Below, one piece after another: positions 18,953 through 27,494 of a stretch of 64,000 nt of DNA. The DNA is taken from contig NZ_SNTY01000007.1 in the NCBI RefSeq assembly GCF_004377485.1, positions 1 to 64,000 on the forward strand. Direction: 5' to 3'. Origin of the DNA: Alkanindiges illinoisensis. GTDB taxonomy: Bacteria > Pseudomonadota > Gammaproteobacteria > Pseudomonadales > Moraxellaceae. The notes beneath the pieces are model-generated. The model was not told the DNA's origin. It saw only the letters and a list, made by a program, of their open reading frames with translations, and ran no database searches. The number at the start of each line of letters is the position of its first letter. The first letter of the stretch is position 1. The position numbers were made by a program, and so were the translations under genes.

Positions 18953-18999
18953 TAAAAAACCTGCCTGATAATAAGTTGTAACTATCAGCAGGTTTTTTA
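18953..18999. terminator. bidirectional terminator
   Basis: AAAAAACCTGC pairs with GCAGGTTTTTT around an inner CTGATA/TATCAG stem. It separates the basic-protein gene from the convergent mgtC-like gene. Confidence 0.8.
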
Positions 19000-19020
19000 T
19001 TAGATAGTGATCACTGGCTG

Positions 19021-19713
19021 TTAGTCACCTGTGGGTGATAAGCCAAAACCTTCCACATTCTCCATTTTTAGCAAGGCATGACTCAAGAGATTCAAGTTTT
19101 CTGCCTTCAGAGTACTCACCGTCATCTGGTAGCGAAATGAATCATCCTGATCCGCATGATAGCTCATGGCATTAACACTAAAGCCGTAATTTTTAAGCAT
19201 AGTGCGCAGCTCAGTTTCATCCAGCACCTGATGCCGTGCAAAGCGTATCCAGTGGTGGGCATAAATCTGTGATGGCATCAATGATTCAATGCGGCGGAAA
19301 ACTGAAAGGATTCCCACGGTCAGCACAGTTGCAATAATCGCTGGAAAGAAAAAACCAATTCCCATTAAAATTCCAATCGCTGCCGTAATCCAGATTGAAG
19401 CAGCCGTGGTCAAACCGCGTACACTCAGCCCCTCCTTGAAAATTACACCCGCTCCCAGAAAACCAATCCCCGTCATGATGCCTTGGGCAGTTCGGGTAGG
19501 ATCAATACGGATCATATCGTGGGTAATACCGGGCATCCACTGGCTCTGGTATAGTGTCACCAGCATCAACAAACTCGAGGTAAGGCAAACCAGTGTATGG
19601 GTACGAAAACCCGCAGGCCGTCCATGAAAACTACGCTCAAGTCCAATAGCAGCGCCCGCCACCAATGCGCTAATCAAGTGCACCAGAATATTAATATATT
19701 CACTTTCATTCAT
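19021..19713 (-). CDS. MgtC/SapB family membrane protein
   Basis: The 230-residue protein has the MgtC N-terminal membrane domain with four to five helices and the conserved GAAIGLERSFHGRPAGFRTHTLVC segment, followed by GFLGAGVIF and VRGLTTAASIWITAAIG. The C-terminal 80 residues are a soluble ACT-like domain. MgtC proteins modulate ATP synthase and magnesium/acid tolerance in some pathogens; for this branch the role is unknown. ATG 19713 is preferred (AGGAGG 12 bases upstream); the longer frame would start with TTG. Confidence 0.85.
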   Translation of the reverse strand: MNESEYINILVHLISALVAGAAIGLERSFHGRPAGFRTHTLVCLTSSLLMLVTLYQSQWMPGITHDMIRIDPTRTAQGIMTGIGFLGAGVIFKEGLSVRGLTTAASIWITAAIGILMGIGFFFPAIIATVLTVGILSVFRRIESLMPSQIYAHHWIRFARHQVLDETELRTMLKNYGFSVNAMSYHADQDDSFRYQMTVSTLKAENLNLLSHALLKMENVEGFGLSPTGD

Positions 19714-20094
19714 TTGATTATGTTGCCTCCTGTCATCTGCTGGTAGCATAAACCACAATGAATTTTTAGTTTGTCTAAGAACTGCATATTATTTTCAACA
19801 ATGGAGAAAAATCAATCGCAATGCAGTGCTGCCAGAGCTCTATGTTTTTACAAATGGTCATTAAAAATCTGCTTGAGTAAGCTATGATTAAATGTGATAA
19901 AATTGCTGCCCCTTTGCAAAGTCAAAGAAATTCAAGGTGACATATTGGGAGTGGAATAATTAAGCATAAATTCAATAATAGCTGGCTTAACTTTAAAAGG
20001 ATTTAGTGACAGCTTTACTGGTTTTATAAAATCTATCCCTTACATTAAATGTCTTTATACCTATCTCACTTTCTTAACCAAAAGCTGGCGTTTT

Positions 20095-20258
20095 TTTGCC
20101 AGTTCGCCGAAAATACACGCAAAATAGCTCTTTTTCATCACAAGATAATTATAATTTTTTAGATAAATGGTCAAATTTGGCATTGCCAAAATTATTTTTT
20201 TTGCGTATCTTGCTGCGAAGTAACGCGAATATTTCATTTTTTGTAGCGAACTGGCAAA
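20095..20258. repeat. MITE-like element with 13-bp terminal inverted repeats
   Basis: TTTGCCAGTTCGC at 20095-20107 is matched perfectly by its reverse complement at 20246-20258. The 164-base unit between is AT-rich and codes for nothing convincing. No clear target-site duplication is visible at either end, so the boundaries may be slightly off. Confidence 0.45.
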
Positions 20259-20351
20259 GTTGAAAGAAATATTAAGCACAGCCGTGTAAATGTTTCAAAC
20301 TGCAGTTTAAAAAATTATATTGCTTACTTTTCAATGATATGAGTCACTTGA

Positions 20352-20380
20352 TTGCCCTATCCTGCACAGTGATGTAATAC
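20352..20380 (+). promoter_or_regulatory. likely promoter of aroQ-accB-accC
   Basis: TTGCCC (20352-20357) and TAATAC (20375-20380) with a 17-base spacer; transcription would begin a few bases before the GGAG ribosome site of aroQ. Confidence 0.45.
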
Positions 20381-20403
20381 GGTAAACTTGGAGCAGCCTC
20401 ACA

Positions 20404-20865
20404 ATGCCCTTGACGGATATTCTGGTTTTACATGGACCCAACTTAAACCTACTTGGGCAACGCGAACCAGAAATCTACGGTAGTACTACACTAGCCGATA
20501 TTAATCAAAAACTTGTACAACAAGCGAATCAGGCTGGCTTTCAACTGGATAGTTTTCAAAGTAACTGGGAAGGCGCTTTGGTTGACCGTATTCAGCAGGC
20601 CTATGCGGAACACATCCGTTTTATCATTATTAATCCTGCAGCATTTACCCATACATCGGTTACACTGCGCGATGCCTTGCTCGGCGTGGCAATTCCCTTT
20701 ATTGAAGTGCATTTATCCAATGTGCATGCCCGCGAAGCATTTCGTCATCATTCTTATTTATCGGATAAAGCTCAGGCTGTTATTTGCGGTTTGGGCGCTG
20801 ATGGCTATTATTTTGCCTTAAGCCATGTCATTAACCGGCTTGATTCAGCTCAAGCTACAGTGTAG
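20404..20865 (+). CDS. aroQ: type II 3-dehydroquinate dehydratase
   Basis: This enzyme converts 3-dehydroquinate to dehydroshikimate in the shikimate pathway. The type II fold is recognised by [21 protein letters not shown] (catalytic Tyr in EIYG), [18 protein letters not shown], and the His-containing [19 protein letters not shown]. The 153 residues are a typical length for a dodecameric enzyme. It heads aroQ-accB-accC, the same order as in many gammaproteobacteria, linking aromatic and fatty-acid synthesis in one transcript. Confidence 0.96.
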   Translation: MPLTDILVLHGPNLNLLGQREPEIYGSTTLADINQKLVQQANQAGFQLDSFQSNWEGALVDRIQQAYAEHIRFIIINPAAFTHTSVTLRDALLGVAIPFIEVHLSNVHAREAFRHHSYLSDKAQAVICGLGADGYYFALSHVINRLDSAQATV

Positions 20866-20953
20866 GCAGCTAACCTTGTACCTACCGCCTGTATGATACC
20901 AAATACAGGCAACCCATTAAATTTTTATTGCAACACAGTCTGGAACACGCCGC

Positions 20954-21364
20954 ATGGACATCCGAAAAATCAAGAAGCTGATTGATCTTATGATTGAATC
21001 AGATTTGCAGGCGCTGGAAGTAAAAGAAGGCGATCAATCCATTTCTCTTACACGTCGTACGCCTGTAATTGCGGCAGCTGCCATGGCAACAATGCCTGAA
21101 CCTGCTCCTCAGGTTCGTACCCAGCGTGGGGCCATTGAAACATCACCCATGGTAGGTGTGTTTTATGCGGCACCAAATCCTGGTGAGGCGCCTTTTGTAA
21201 AGGTTGGCCAAACCGTGCAGGCCGGTGACACGTTAGGCATTATTGAAGCCATGAAAATCATGAATCCAATTGAGGCAACGCATAGCGGTGTGATTGAAGA
21301 AATTCTGGTGAAGAATGCTGACGTGGTTCAGTATGGCCAGCCCCTTTTCCGGTTCCGTGCCTGA
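20954..21364 (+). CDS. accB: biotin carboxyl carrier protein of acetyl-CoA carboxylase
   Basis: AccB carries the biotin that shuttles CO2 between biotin carboxylase and carboxyltransferase. It is 136 residues long: N-terminal MDIRKIKKLIDLM helix, a short Ala/Pro linker (residues 38-56), and the biotinyl domain with EAMKIMN, biotinylated Lys at 101. The linker is shorter than in E. coli AccB (156 residues). accC follows after about 50 bases. Confidence 0.95.
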   Translation: MDIRKIKKLIDLMIESDLQALEVKEGDQSISLTRRTPVIAAAAMATMPEPAPQVRTQRGAIETSPMVGVFYAAPNPGEAPFVKVGQTVQAGDTLGIIEAMKIMNPIEATHSGVIEEILVKNADVVQYGQPLFRFRA

Positions 21365-21417
21365 AATACAGACGCTGTCGCTGCTTTTGCAATGGAATGA
21401 TCTTGGAATAACCAGTT

Positions 21418-22788
21418 ATGCTACAAAAAATCCTTATCGCCAACCGTGGTGAAATTGCACTGCGTATTACCCGGGCCTGCAAGGCACTTGGGATCAAAAC
21501 CGTTGGCGTATATTCCGATGCTGATAAGGATTTAATGCATTTGCGCTTTGTGGATGAAGCTGTCTGTATTGGTGCAGGTGCCAGTAGTGAAAGCTACCTG
21601 AATATTCCTGCATTAATTAGTGCGGCTGAGGTCACAGGAGCCGATGCCATTCATCCGGGCTACGGCTTTTTGTCCGAAAATGCAGAGTTTGCAGAGCTGG
21701 TTGAAAACTCGGGCTTTACTTTCATTGGCCCGCGCCCAGAACACATTCGCCTAATGGGGAACAAAGTTTCTGCCATTTTGGCTATGAAAAAAGCTGGTGT
21801 GCCTACTGTTCCAGGTTCTACCCGTGCGGTAACCACACATAATGCCTTGAATGAAGCCAAAAATATTGGTTTCCCCCTAATTGTAAAAGCAGCAGCAGGT
21901 GGTGGTGGTCGTGGCATGCGTATTGTTGAACGTGTAGACATGCTGCTGGAATCGGTTCAAGCTGCCCAGCGTGATGCGGAAATGTGGTTTGGTGACGATA
22001 CGGTCTATATGGAGCGTTTCTTACAAAAGCCGCGTCATGTGGAAGTACAAGTGCTGGGTGATGGCATGGGCCGTGCGATTCACCTGTTTGACCGCGATTG
22101 TTCATTACAACGGCGTCACCAGAAAGTCATTGAGGAAGCGCCAGCACCTGACCTGCCGGAACAGGCGCGTGCCGATATTTTGCAAGCCTGCGTGAATGCC
22201 TGCGAGCTGATGCAGTATCGCGGTGCAGGCACCTTTGAATTTTTGTTTGAAGATGACCAGTTCTTTTTTATTGAAATGAATACCCGGGTTCAGGTGGAAC
22301 ATCCGGTCACTGAATGCATTACCGGCATTGATATTATTGAACAGCAAATCCGGATTGCAGCCGGGCTTGGGCTGGATATTACTCAGGATGATATCAAGAT
22401 TTGCGGTCATGCGATTGAATGCCGTATCAATGCCGAAGACCCAAAAACCTTTATGCCTTCACCGGGTACTATCAAGTATTTTCATGCACCCGGGGGTGCT
22501 GGTATTCGCTTTGATTCACACATTTATAGCGGCTATAGCATTCCACCCTATTATGACTCCATGATTGGCAAGCTGATTGCCCACGCCAAAGACCGGCCTA
22601 CTGCCCTGGCCCGCTTGCGTCAGGCACTGGATGAAACCATTATTGATGGCGTAAAAACCAACATTAGCCTGCACCGTAATGTCATTTTGTGTGACGCTGA
22701 CTTTAACCGGCAGGCAATGGATATTCACTATCTGGAAAAAAATCTGCTCAAACGTCAGGAATACGCCGAAACATCTGCTTCGGCCTGA
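21418..22788 (+). CDS. accC: biotin carboxylase subunit of acetyl-CoA carboxylase
   Basis: AccC uses ATP and bicarbonate to carboxylate biotin on AccB, the first step of fatty-acid synthesis. The 456 residues cover the biotin-carboxylase N domain ([21 protein letters not shown]), the ATP-grasp lid with [14 protein letters not shown], the catalytic [16 protein letters not shown], and the C domain ([13 protein letters not shown]). No domain is missing. The last gene of the aroQ operon; no strong terminator stem is visible in the 53 bases before the convergent gene. Confidence 0.96.
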   Translation: MLQKILIANRGEIALRITRACKALGIKTVGVYSDADKDLMHLRFVDEAVCIGAGASSESYLNIPALISAAEVTGADAIHPGYGFLSENAEFAELVENSGFTFIGPRPEHIRLMGNKVSAILAMKKAGVPTVPGSTRAVTTHNALNEAKNIGFPLIVKAAAGGGGRGMRIVERVDMLLESVQAAQRDAEMWFGDDTVYMERFLQKPRHVEVQVLGDGMGRAIHLFDRDCSLQRRHQKVIEEAPAPDLPEQARADILQACVNACELMQYRGAGTFEFLFEDDQFFFIEMNTRVQVEHPVTECITGIDIIEQQIRIAAGLGLDITQDDIKICGHAIECRINAEDPKTFMPSPGTIKYFHAPGGAGIRFDSHIYSGYSIPPYYDSMIGKLIAHAKDRPTALARLRQALDETIIDGVKTNISLHRNVILCDADFNRQAMDIHYLEKNLLKRQEYAETSASA

Positions 22789-22841
22789 TTCAAATATTAA
22801 TTATCCAGCTTTTAATTTTAAAAATTTTACCGGCTTAAGTT

Positions 22842-23546
22842 TTAGGGCAATATGCGGCGTAGTGAAGCAAAGCACTGCGCACCATCCTGTGTGGTGCAGA
22901 ACTCCATGCTTGACGGCCCAGTCCATTTGACATATTGCTGCTGGTCTTCACCACGCTGGTCTATCGCATTGCCTGAGCAATCTGTTTGCAAGTTATCATA
23001 TTGAATACGTAATGCCAGTACAGGCGAACCTGGCTCGGCTACAGCAGGCACCTGATAGACATATTTGCCATAGGTCCACTCTGCGCCACTTTTTATAATT
23101 ACATCGCCTTTTTCCATAAAATTATAGTATTCAATACACTGGGCGCCTGGAATTGTCATTGCCCATAAGCCTGTCACCTGAGGGCGGCTCACAATCACAA
23201 TCTTGTTGTCCTGTTCGGGTCCTTCCACACTTTCAGATTGTTCTGGCACAGAGGTTGGTGCAGGTTGATTAGGCGAAGGTTGCACAGCCGGGGCTTGTGG
23301 TTCCACACTGGAATGTTCATGTAAGGGCGTATTGCTGCTAGCCGTTGCAGCAGTAACCTGTTCGGGCTGGGCAGACTGATCGGCTGCATGGGTGAATGAA
23401 CAGCTTAAGAACAACCCAAAACCTAACGGTACAACCCATAAAGGTTTTAATAATGACGGCATACCTGTTGCTGATGTGGTTTTAAAAAAACTGGTTTTAT
23501 GGCCTGATGGCAAGCGCGCCTTGCTGTTCATTTTGATGCTATTCAT
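22842..23546 (-). CDS. secreted hypothetical protein with a Pro-rich linker
   Basis: The start at 23546 gives 234 residues. A long basic N region leads to one hydrophobic segment (LWVVPLGFGLFLSCSF) with a likely signal cut after THA. Residues 55-110 are a Ser/Pro/Gln/Glu-rich disordered linker. The C-terminal domain (about 120 residues) begins ITGLWAMTIPGAQC-like and contains four Cys in GAQCIEYYNF, TDCSGNA, MEFCTTQDG and AQCFAS, possibly two disulfides. I do not recognise the family. The layout suggests an exported, tethered or periplasmic protein. Confidence 0.6.
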   Translation of the reverse strand: MNSIKMNSKARLPSGHKTSFFKTTSATGMPSLLKPLWVVPLGFGLFLSCSFTHAADQSAQPEQVTAATASSNTPLHEHSSVEPQAPAVQPSPNQPAPTSVPEQSESVEGPEQDNKIVIVSRPQVTGLWAMTIPGAQCIEYYNFMEKGDVIIKSGAEWTYGKYVYQVPAVAEPGSPVLALRIQYDNLQTDCSGNAIDQRGEDQQQYVKWTGPSSMEFCTTQDGAQCFASLRRILP

Positions 23547-23605
23547 TAACAATTATCTTCTAAAATCAACTAAAAACCCTGCTTTTGATCGTGCAGGCGT
23601 TTTAC

Positions 23606-24778
23606 TTAAAGGTCAAGTGCTGATTGCGTTTTCACAACATATCGGGGAGACAAAAAAAACAGACCCAGCAATACCACCAGTGTAGCCGCATAAAACATGG
23701 CACTGCCGCCATAAGCCTGCCAGTAATGCCCTGCAAGCAATGAACCTGATGCAACCCCCAAGCCCCACATGGTGCTATAAAAGGCCTGTGCACGCCCCTG
23801 TTGTGCTGGCAGGAAATTATTAAAAATAACCCGCATTGCAATCACGTGAAACAGGCCAAAACTAAAGGCATGCAGGCACTGGGCAATAATCTGGACACTC
23901 AAAAACTGCGGAAAACTGGCCACCAGTAGCCAGCGCAACGAAGTAAGAATGAGACATAAAGCAATCAGGTAATTCTGTTTAAAACGCGCCAGCAAATGAC
24001 GGCTCTGGCTAAACATTACAATTTCAGCCACCACCCCCAATGACCATAACAGACCTGTTGTGCCTGTACTGTAGCCATAATCCTTTAAATAATTGGAATA
24101 AAAACTGTAAAACGGTGCATGGGATAAGAGCAGTAAAAATTCAATACTAAAAAAACGCCACACCTGCGGCTGCTTGAGTATCGGAAAAATAGAGCTGAGC
24201 TGTTTTTGCGCAGTTGGTGCCTGCTGTGGCTCATGAATCTGCCATGACCATGCCCATGTGAAGGCAGCAATCACCATCAACAGCATGGGCAAATAATGAA
24301 TGCTGATCAGATCAAATACTTTGCCCAGTATGAAAACAGCGGCAATAAAACCCACAGATCCCCAACGCCGCACCTTGCCATACAGGCTTTCTCGTTGTGT
24401 GCCCAGCCAGAATAAGGTAACTGCTTCAAACTGTGCCAGAATCGCATTTTGAAAAAAGCTGAACACAAACATTAAAATAGCCAGATGACCCAAGGTATTG
24501 GGCAATAGGAAAATACTTAGCCAGATAATACATTCCATCAGGGTGGCCAGACGCACCCAGCGCATGCGTTTACCCGTGCGATCGGCCAGCCAGCCCCATG
24601 CAATTGGTGCAAAAATTCGCGTCAGTACTGTAATGGATGCCAATAGGCCGATTGTGACACGATTAAAGCCCTGATCCTCTAGATACAGGCTCCAGTACGG
24701 CATAAATGCGCCAACAACAGCATAATACAAAAAGTAAAAGCCGGAGATTTTATACAGGCCTGAAATTGGGGAGGTCAT
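23606..24778 (-). CDS. MFS permease of the HcaT/nucleoside-symporter-like group
   Basis: A 390-residue, 12-helix major-facilitator transporter. The first helix FYFLYYAVVGAFMPYWSLYL and the loop-2/3 motif IAWGWLADRTGKRMRWVRL match the MFS_1-like group containing E. coli HcaT. A basic central loop near residue 195 (HEPQQAPTAQKQLSS) separates the two six-helix halves. It is followed downstream by the secreted protein gene, and no catabolic genes for phenylpropionate or similar substrates are near. Substrate unknown. Confidence 0.8.
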   Translation of the reverse strand: MTSPISGLYKISGFYFLYYAVVGAFMPYWSLYLEDQGFNRVTIGLLASITVLTRIFAPIAWGWLADRTGKRMRWVRLATLMECIIWLSIFLLPNTLGHLAILMFVFSFFQNAILAQFEAVTLFWLGTQRESLYGKVRRWGSVGFIAAVFILGKVFDLISIHYLPMLLMVIAAFTWAWSWQIHEPQQAPTAQKQLSSIFPILKQPQVWRFFSIEFLLLLSHAPFYSFYSNYLKDYGYSTGTTGLLWSLGVVAEIVMFSQSRHLLARFKQNYLIALCLILTSLRWLLVASFPQFLSVQIIAQCLHAFSFGLFHVIAMRVIFNNFLPAQQGRAQAFYSTMWGLGVASGSLLAGHYWQAYGGSAMFYAATLVVLLGLFFLSPRYVVKTQSALDL

Positions 24779-24830
24779 TATTGCTATCTATTAGAAATGT
24801 GATGCAAAAAGTGTAGTAAGGAAGCTCATA

Positions 24831-24859
24831 TTGACGTAATACACTGACTATGGTTAAAT
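24831..24859 (+). promoter_or_regulatory. sigma70-like promoter of the candidate small RNA
   Basis: TTGACG (24831-24836) and TTAAAT (24854-24859) separated by exactly 17 bases, directed rightward into the structured segment before aroC's 3' end. Confidence 0.6.
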
Positions 24860-24864
24860 CCCCG

Positions 24865-24963
24865 ACAGTTTGAGATGAGCCTCAATGAGCTTGTTATCTA
24901 TGCTCACGCATGGATTTAGAACAAGCGACTAAAAGCCCGTTCCGCAAGGTTCGGGCTTTTTTA
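24865..24963 (+). ncRNA. candidate three-stem small RNA with intrinsic terminator
   Basis: About 100 bases downstream of a good promoter and carrying no ORF. It folds into three stems: TTGAG/CTCAA (24870-24885); a long hairpin with GCTTGTT/AACAAGC outside and ATCTATGC/GCATGGAT inside, capped by TCAC (24889-24926); and a terminator AGCCCG/CGGGCT (24934-24957) topped by CC-GCAA-GG, then six T. Promoter, spacing, folding and terminator together are what a trans-acting sRNA gene looks like. I cannot match it to a named RNA. The last stem may also end aroC on the minus strand. Confidence 0.6.
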
Positions 24964-25004
24964 TGTCTTTAATACATGAAGCCAGTTTCGGCCCGCAAAT
25001 TTTT

Positions 25005-26096
25005 TTAATAACCAATTGCAGCCAAAGGCGCAATCACGTCGGCATTTTGCGCACGATGACGCAGATAATGATCCATCAATACAATGGCCAGCATGGCTTC
25101 GGCAATCGGTGTTGCCCGCACGCCTACACATGGATCATGGCGGCCTTTGGTGATGACATCAGTTGCCTCACCTTGTAGATTAATGGTTTTACCGGGTGTG
25201 GTAATACTGGCAGTGGGTTTAAGTGCAATAGCCACCCGAATGGTTTGTCCGCTGGAAATGCCTCCTAAAATGCCACCCGAATGATTGGCAGTAAAGCCTT
25301 GTGGAGTCAGTTCATCACGCGATTCATGGCCAAACTGGCCCGCCACAGCAAAGCCATCGCCAATTTCCACACCTTTAACGGCATTAATGCTCATCATGGC
25401 ATGGGCAATATCAGCATCCAGACGGTCAAATACCGGTTCGCCCAAGCCGACTGGTACATGTTCTGCCAGAATTTCAAGCCTAGCGCCACAACTGGTGCCA
25501 TCACGGCGCAAGCTGGTCACTAATGCTTCAAAGCGTGGCACAGCATCAGCATCACCACAGAAAAACGGGTTATTGGGTACTTCGTTCCAGTCCAGCTTAC
25601 TGGCAAATTCATTGCCAATCTGGTTGACATGACCACGAATCAGCATACCGAATTTTTCTTTCAGGTATTTTTTGGCAATTGCACCTGCCGCGACCCGCAT
25701 GGCGGTTTCGCGCGCACTGGAACGGCCGCCTCCGCGATAATCCCGAAAACCGTATTTTTGAGTATAGGTATAATCGGCATGCCCCGGACGGAAGGTCTGC
25801 GCAATATTGCCATAATCCTTGGATTTCTGGTCGGTATTGCGAATCAATAAACCAATCGGTGTGCCTGTGGTTTTGCCTTCAAACACACCGGAAATAATTT
25901 CAACAATGTCTTCTTCCTTGCGCTGGGTCGCAAAGCTGGATGTGCCGGGTTTGCGGCGATCCAGATCAATTTGCAGATCAGCCTCACTAAGTTCCAGACC
26001 CGGTGGCACACCATCCACAATTGCCATCAAACCCGGCCCATGTGATTCACCACATGTGGTTACCCGGAACAATTGACCAATACTATTGCCTGCCAT
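25005..26096 (-). CDS. aroC: chorismate synthase
   Basis: AroC converts EPSP to chorismate with reduced FMN, the last shared step of aromatic synthesis. The 363 residues carry the family signatures [23 protein letters not shown] near the start, [31 protein letters not shown] near residue 125, and [18 protein letters not shown] near the end. prmB ends 15 bases upstream on the same strand, an arrangement conserved in gammaproteobacteria. The other chorismate-pathway genes in the window (aroQ, tyrA::aroA) are unlinked. Confidence 0.97.
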   Translation of the reverse strand: MAGNSIGQLFRVTTCGESHGPGLMAIVDGVPPGLELSEADLQIDLDRRKPGTSSFATQRKEEDIVEIISGVFEGKTTGTPIGLLIRNTDQKSKDYGNIAQTFRPGHADYTYTQKYGFRDYRGGGRSSARETAMRVAAGAIAKKYLKEKFGMLIRGHVNQIGNEFASKLDWNEVPNNPFFCGDADAVPRFEALVTSLRRDGTSCGARLEILAEHVPVGLGEPVFDRLDADIAHAMMSINAVKGVEIGDGFAVAGQFGHESRDELTPQGFTANHSGGILGGISSGQTIRVAIALKPTASITTPGKTINLQGEATDVITKGRHDPCVGVRATPIAEAMLAIVLMDHYLRHRAQNADVIAPLAAIGY

Positions 26097-26111
26097 GGTT
26101 TATTGCTCCTG

Positions 26112-27122
26112 TTAACCCTGTAAAGCGTCTTTGAATTCTGCCTGATGCTGGCGGCATTCCTGCGCAGTGAGTGCAAACACACCAGCACCGCCACGATTAA
26201 AGTGCAGCCAGTGGAATTTGATTTTTGGGAATGCCTGACGCAATGCCCATTCACTATTGCCCACTTCAATCACCAGTAAGCCATTGTCGGTCAGGTAATC
26301 AGCGGCCTGTGCCAAGATATGACGTACCAGATCCAGTCCATCGCGGCCGGCAGCCAATGCCAGCTCAGGCTCATGCAGAAATTCCTGCGGCAGGTCTGCC
26401 ATATCGGCAGCATCCACATAAGGTGGATTGCTGATAATCAGATCATACTGGCGCTGGGCCGGAATTTTTTCCAGCAAGTTGGATTCAATCAGGGAAACCT
26501 GATCTTCCTTGGTGTGATAGTCCACATTAATGGCCGCGACTTCCAGCGCATCACGGGAAATATCCACAGCATCCACTGTGGCATCCGGAAACGCATAGGC
26601 CAGTGCAATGGCAATACAGCCAGAACCGGTGCACAAATCCAGCATACGGGTGGGTTCAATCGGATGATCGGTATGCGGCAACTGGTTCACACCGCCCTGT
26701 GCATTGGCCAACCCATTGCTAAAGAACGGGTTAAACTGGTTTTCAATCAGCTCGGCAACCGGCGAGCGTGGAATGAGCACACGTTCATCCACATAATACG
26801 GCTGTCCGGCAAAATAGGATAAATTCAGCAAATAGCCCAGTGGAATACGCTGGTTAATGCGTTTTTCCAGCACCTCAATAATGCGCTGCTTTTCAGAAGG
26901 TAATAGCTTGGCATCCAGAATCTGCTCATCGGCAGACCATTCCATCGACAGGCTTTGCAAGACCATGGCGGCACTTTCAGCAAAAAAATCCTCTGTGCCC
27001 TGTCCCAGATGCACTTCATAGCTGCGCAAGGCAGTGACACCAAACCGGATAAAATCACGAATCGTCTGTAAATGCTGCACTGCCTCATTTAATGTTTCTT
27101 GTTCGATGGTTAAATTATCCAC
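26112..27122 (-). CDS. prmB: 50S ribosomal protein L3 glutamine methyltransferase
   Basis: PrmB methylates a glutamine side chain in ribosomal protein L3. The 336-residue protein has the HemK/PrmB Rossmann domain: MLDLCTGSGCIAIALAYAFP for SAM and the IISNPPYVD motif that binds the target Gln. LHEPELALAAGRDGLDLVRHIL after it is typical of PrmB rather than PrmC, as is the extended N-terminal helical domain and adjacency to aroC. The start is GTG at 27122 with GAGG seven bases before it. Confidence 0.93.
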   Translation of the reverse strand: MDNLTIEQETLNEAVQHLQTIRDFIRFGVTALRSYEVHLGQGTEDFFAESAAMVLQSLSMEWSADEQILDAKLLPSEKQRIIEVLEKRINQRIPLGYLLNLSYFAGQPYYVDERVLIPRSPVAELIENQFNPFFSNGLANAQGGVNQLPHTDHPIEPTRMLDLCTGSGCIAIALAYAFPDATVDAVDISRDALEVAAINVDYHTKEDQVSLIESNLLEKIPAQRQYDLIISNPPYVDAADMADLPQEFLHEPELALAAGRDGLDLVRHILAQAADYLTDNGLLVIEVGNSEWALRQAFPKIKFHWLHFNRGGAGVFALTAQECRQHQAEFKDALQG

Positions 27123-27494
27123 GCACGCGCCTCAACAACCGCAAAAAAAGAGCGCTATTTTAACCGTTTTTATACCTGTAGCCTATCCTTTTTGCTTTTA
27201 CGGGTTTTTTTTCGCAAGCTGGTTAAAAGCACGACAGAATGATTTTGAGCAAACTGTAAAATCAGCTATACTTTGCGGCTTTTAAACCAGCCAAACCCTT
27301 GCCTGCTTTGAATGATTCAAAAGCATGGCGGCCACAGCCTGTGGTTTAAGCTGATAAACCAGTGTTAGGCATGATTGGTTTAATTAGTTCCGGGTTTTGA
27401 CAGGCAATGATGGCTGGCAAATGTTTTCAGGTTAGATCAAACCATAAAATGATCTGGCTTTTTTCTGTGTGGTTATTGGTCTGGGAGCTGATTT
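27123..27494 (+). other. prmB-alaS divergent region with a long alaS leader
   Basis: The region contains the alaS promoter at 27245-27272 and then about 215 bases of leader. The leader includes CCACA/TGTGG and GGTTTA/TAAACC hairpins near 27335-27365. No ORF or T-box-type element was recognised. Confidence 0.4.
27245..27272 (+). promoter_or_regulatory. likely alaS promoter
   Basis: TTGAGC (27245-27250) and TATACT (27267-27272) with a 16-base spacer. Confidence 0.5.

Larger units (their letters stand above)
19714..20403. other. AT-rich intergenic region with a MITE-like element and the aroQ promoter
   Basis: About 690 bases with no convincing gene. It contains the inverted-repeat element at 20095-20258, a TTTGGCA/TGCCAAA odd palindrome near 20175, and the promoter of aroQ-accBC near 20352-20380. 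A 72-codon minus-strand ORF overlaps the element but looks like chance. Confidence 0.5.

Noticed and set aside
20061-20279. 72-codon minus-strand ORF in the AT-rich gap
   Set aside because: No ribosome site, unusual composition, and it spans the inverted-repeat element; more likely chance reading of AT-rich DNA.
27279-27494. T-box riboswitch before alaS
   Set aside because: No T-box consensus, specifier loop layout or terminator was seen, and T-boxes are rare in this group.
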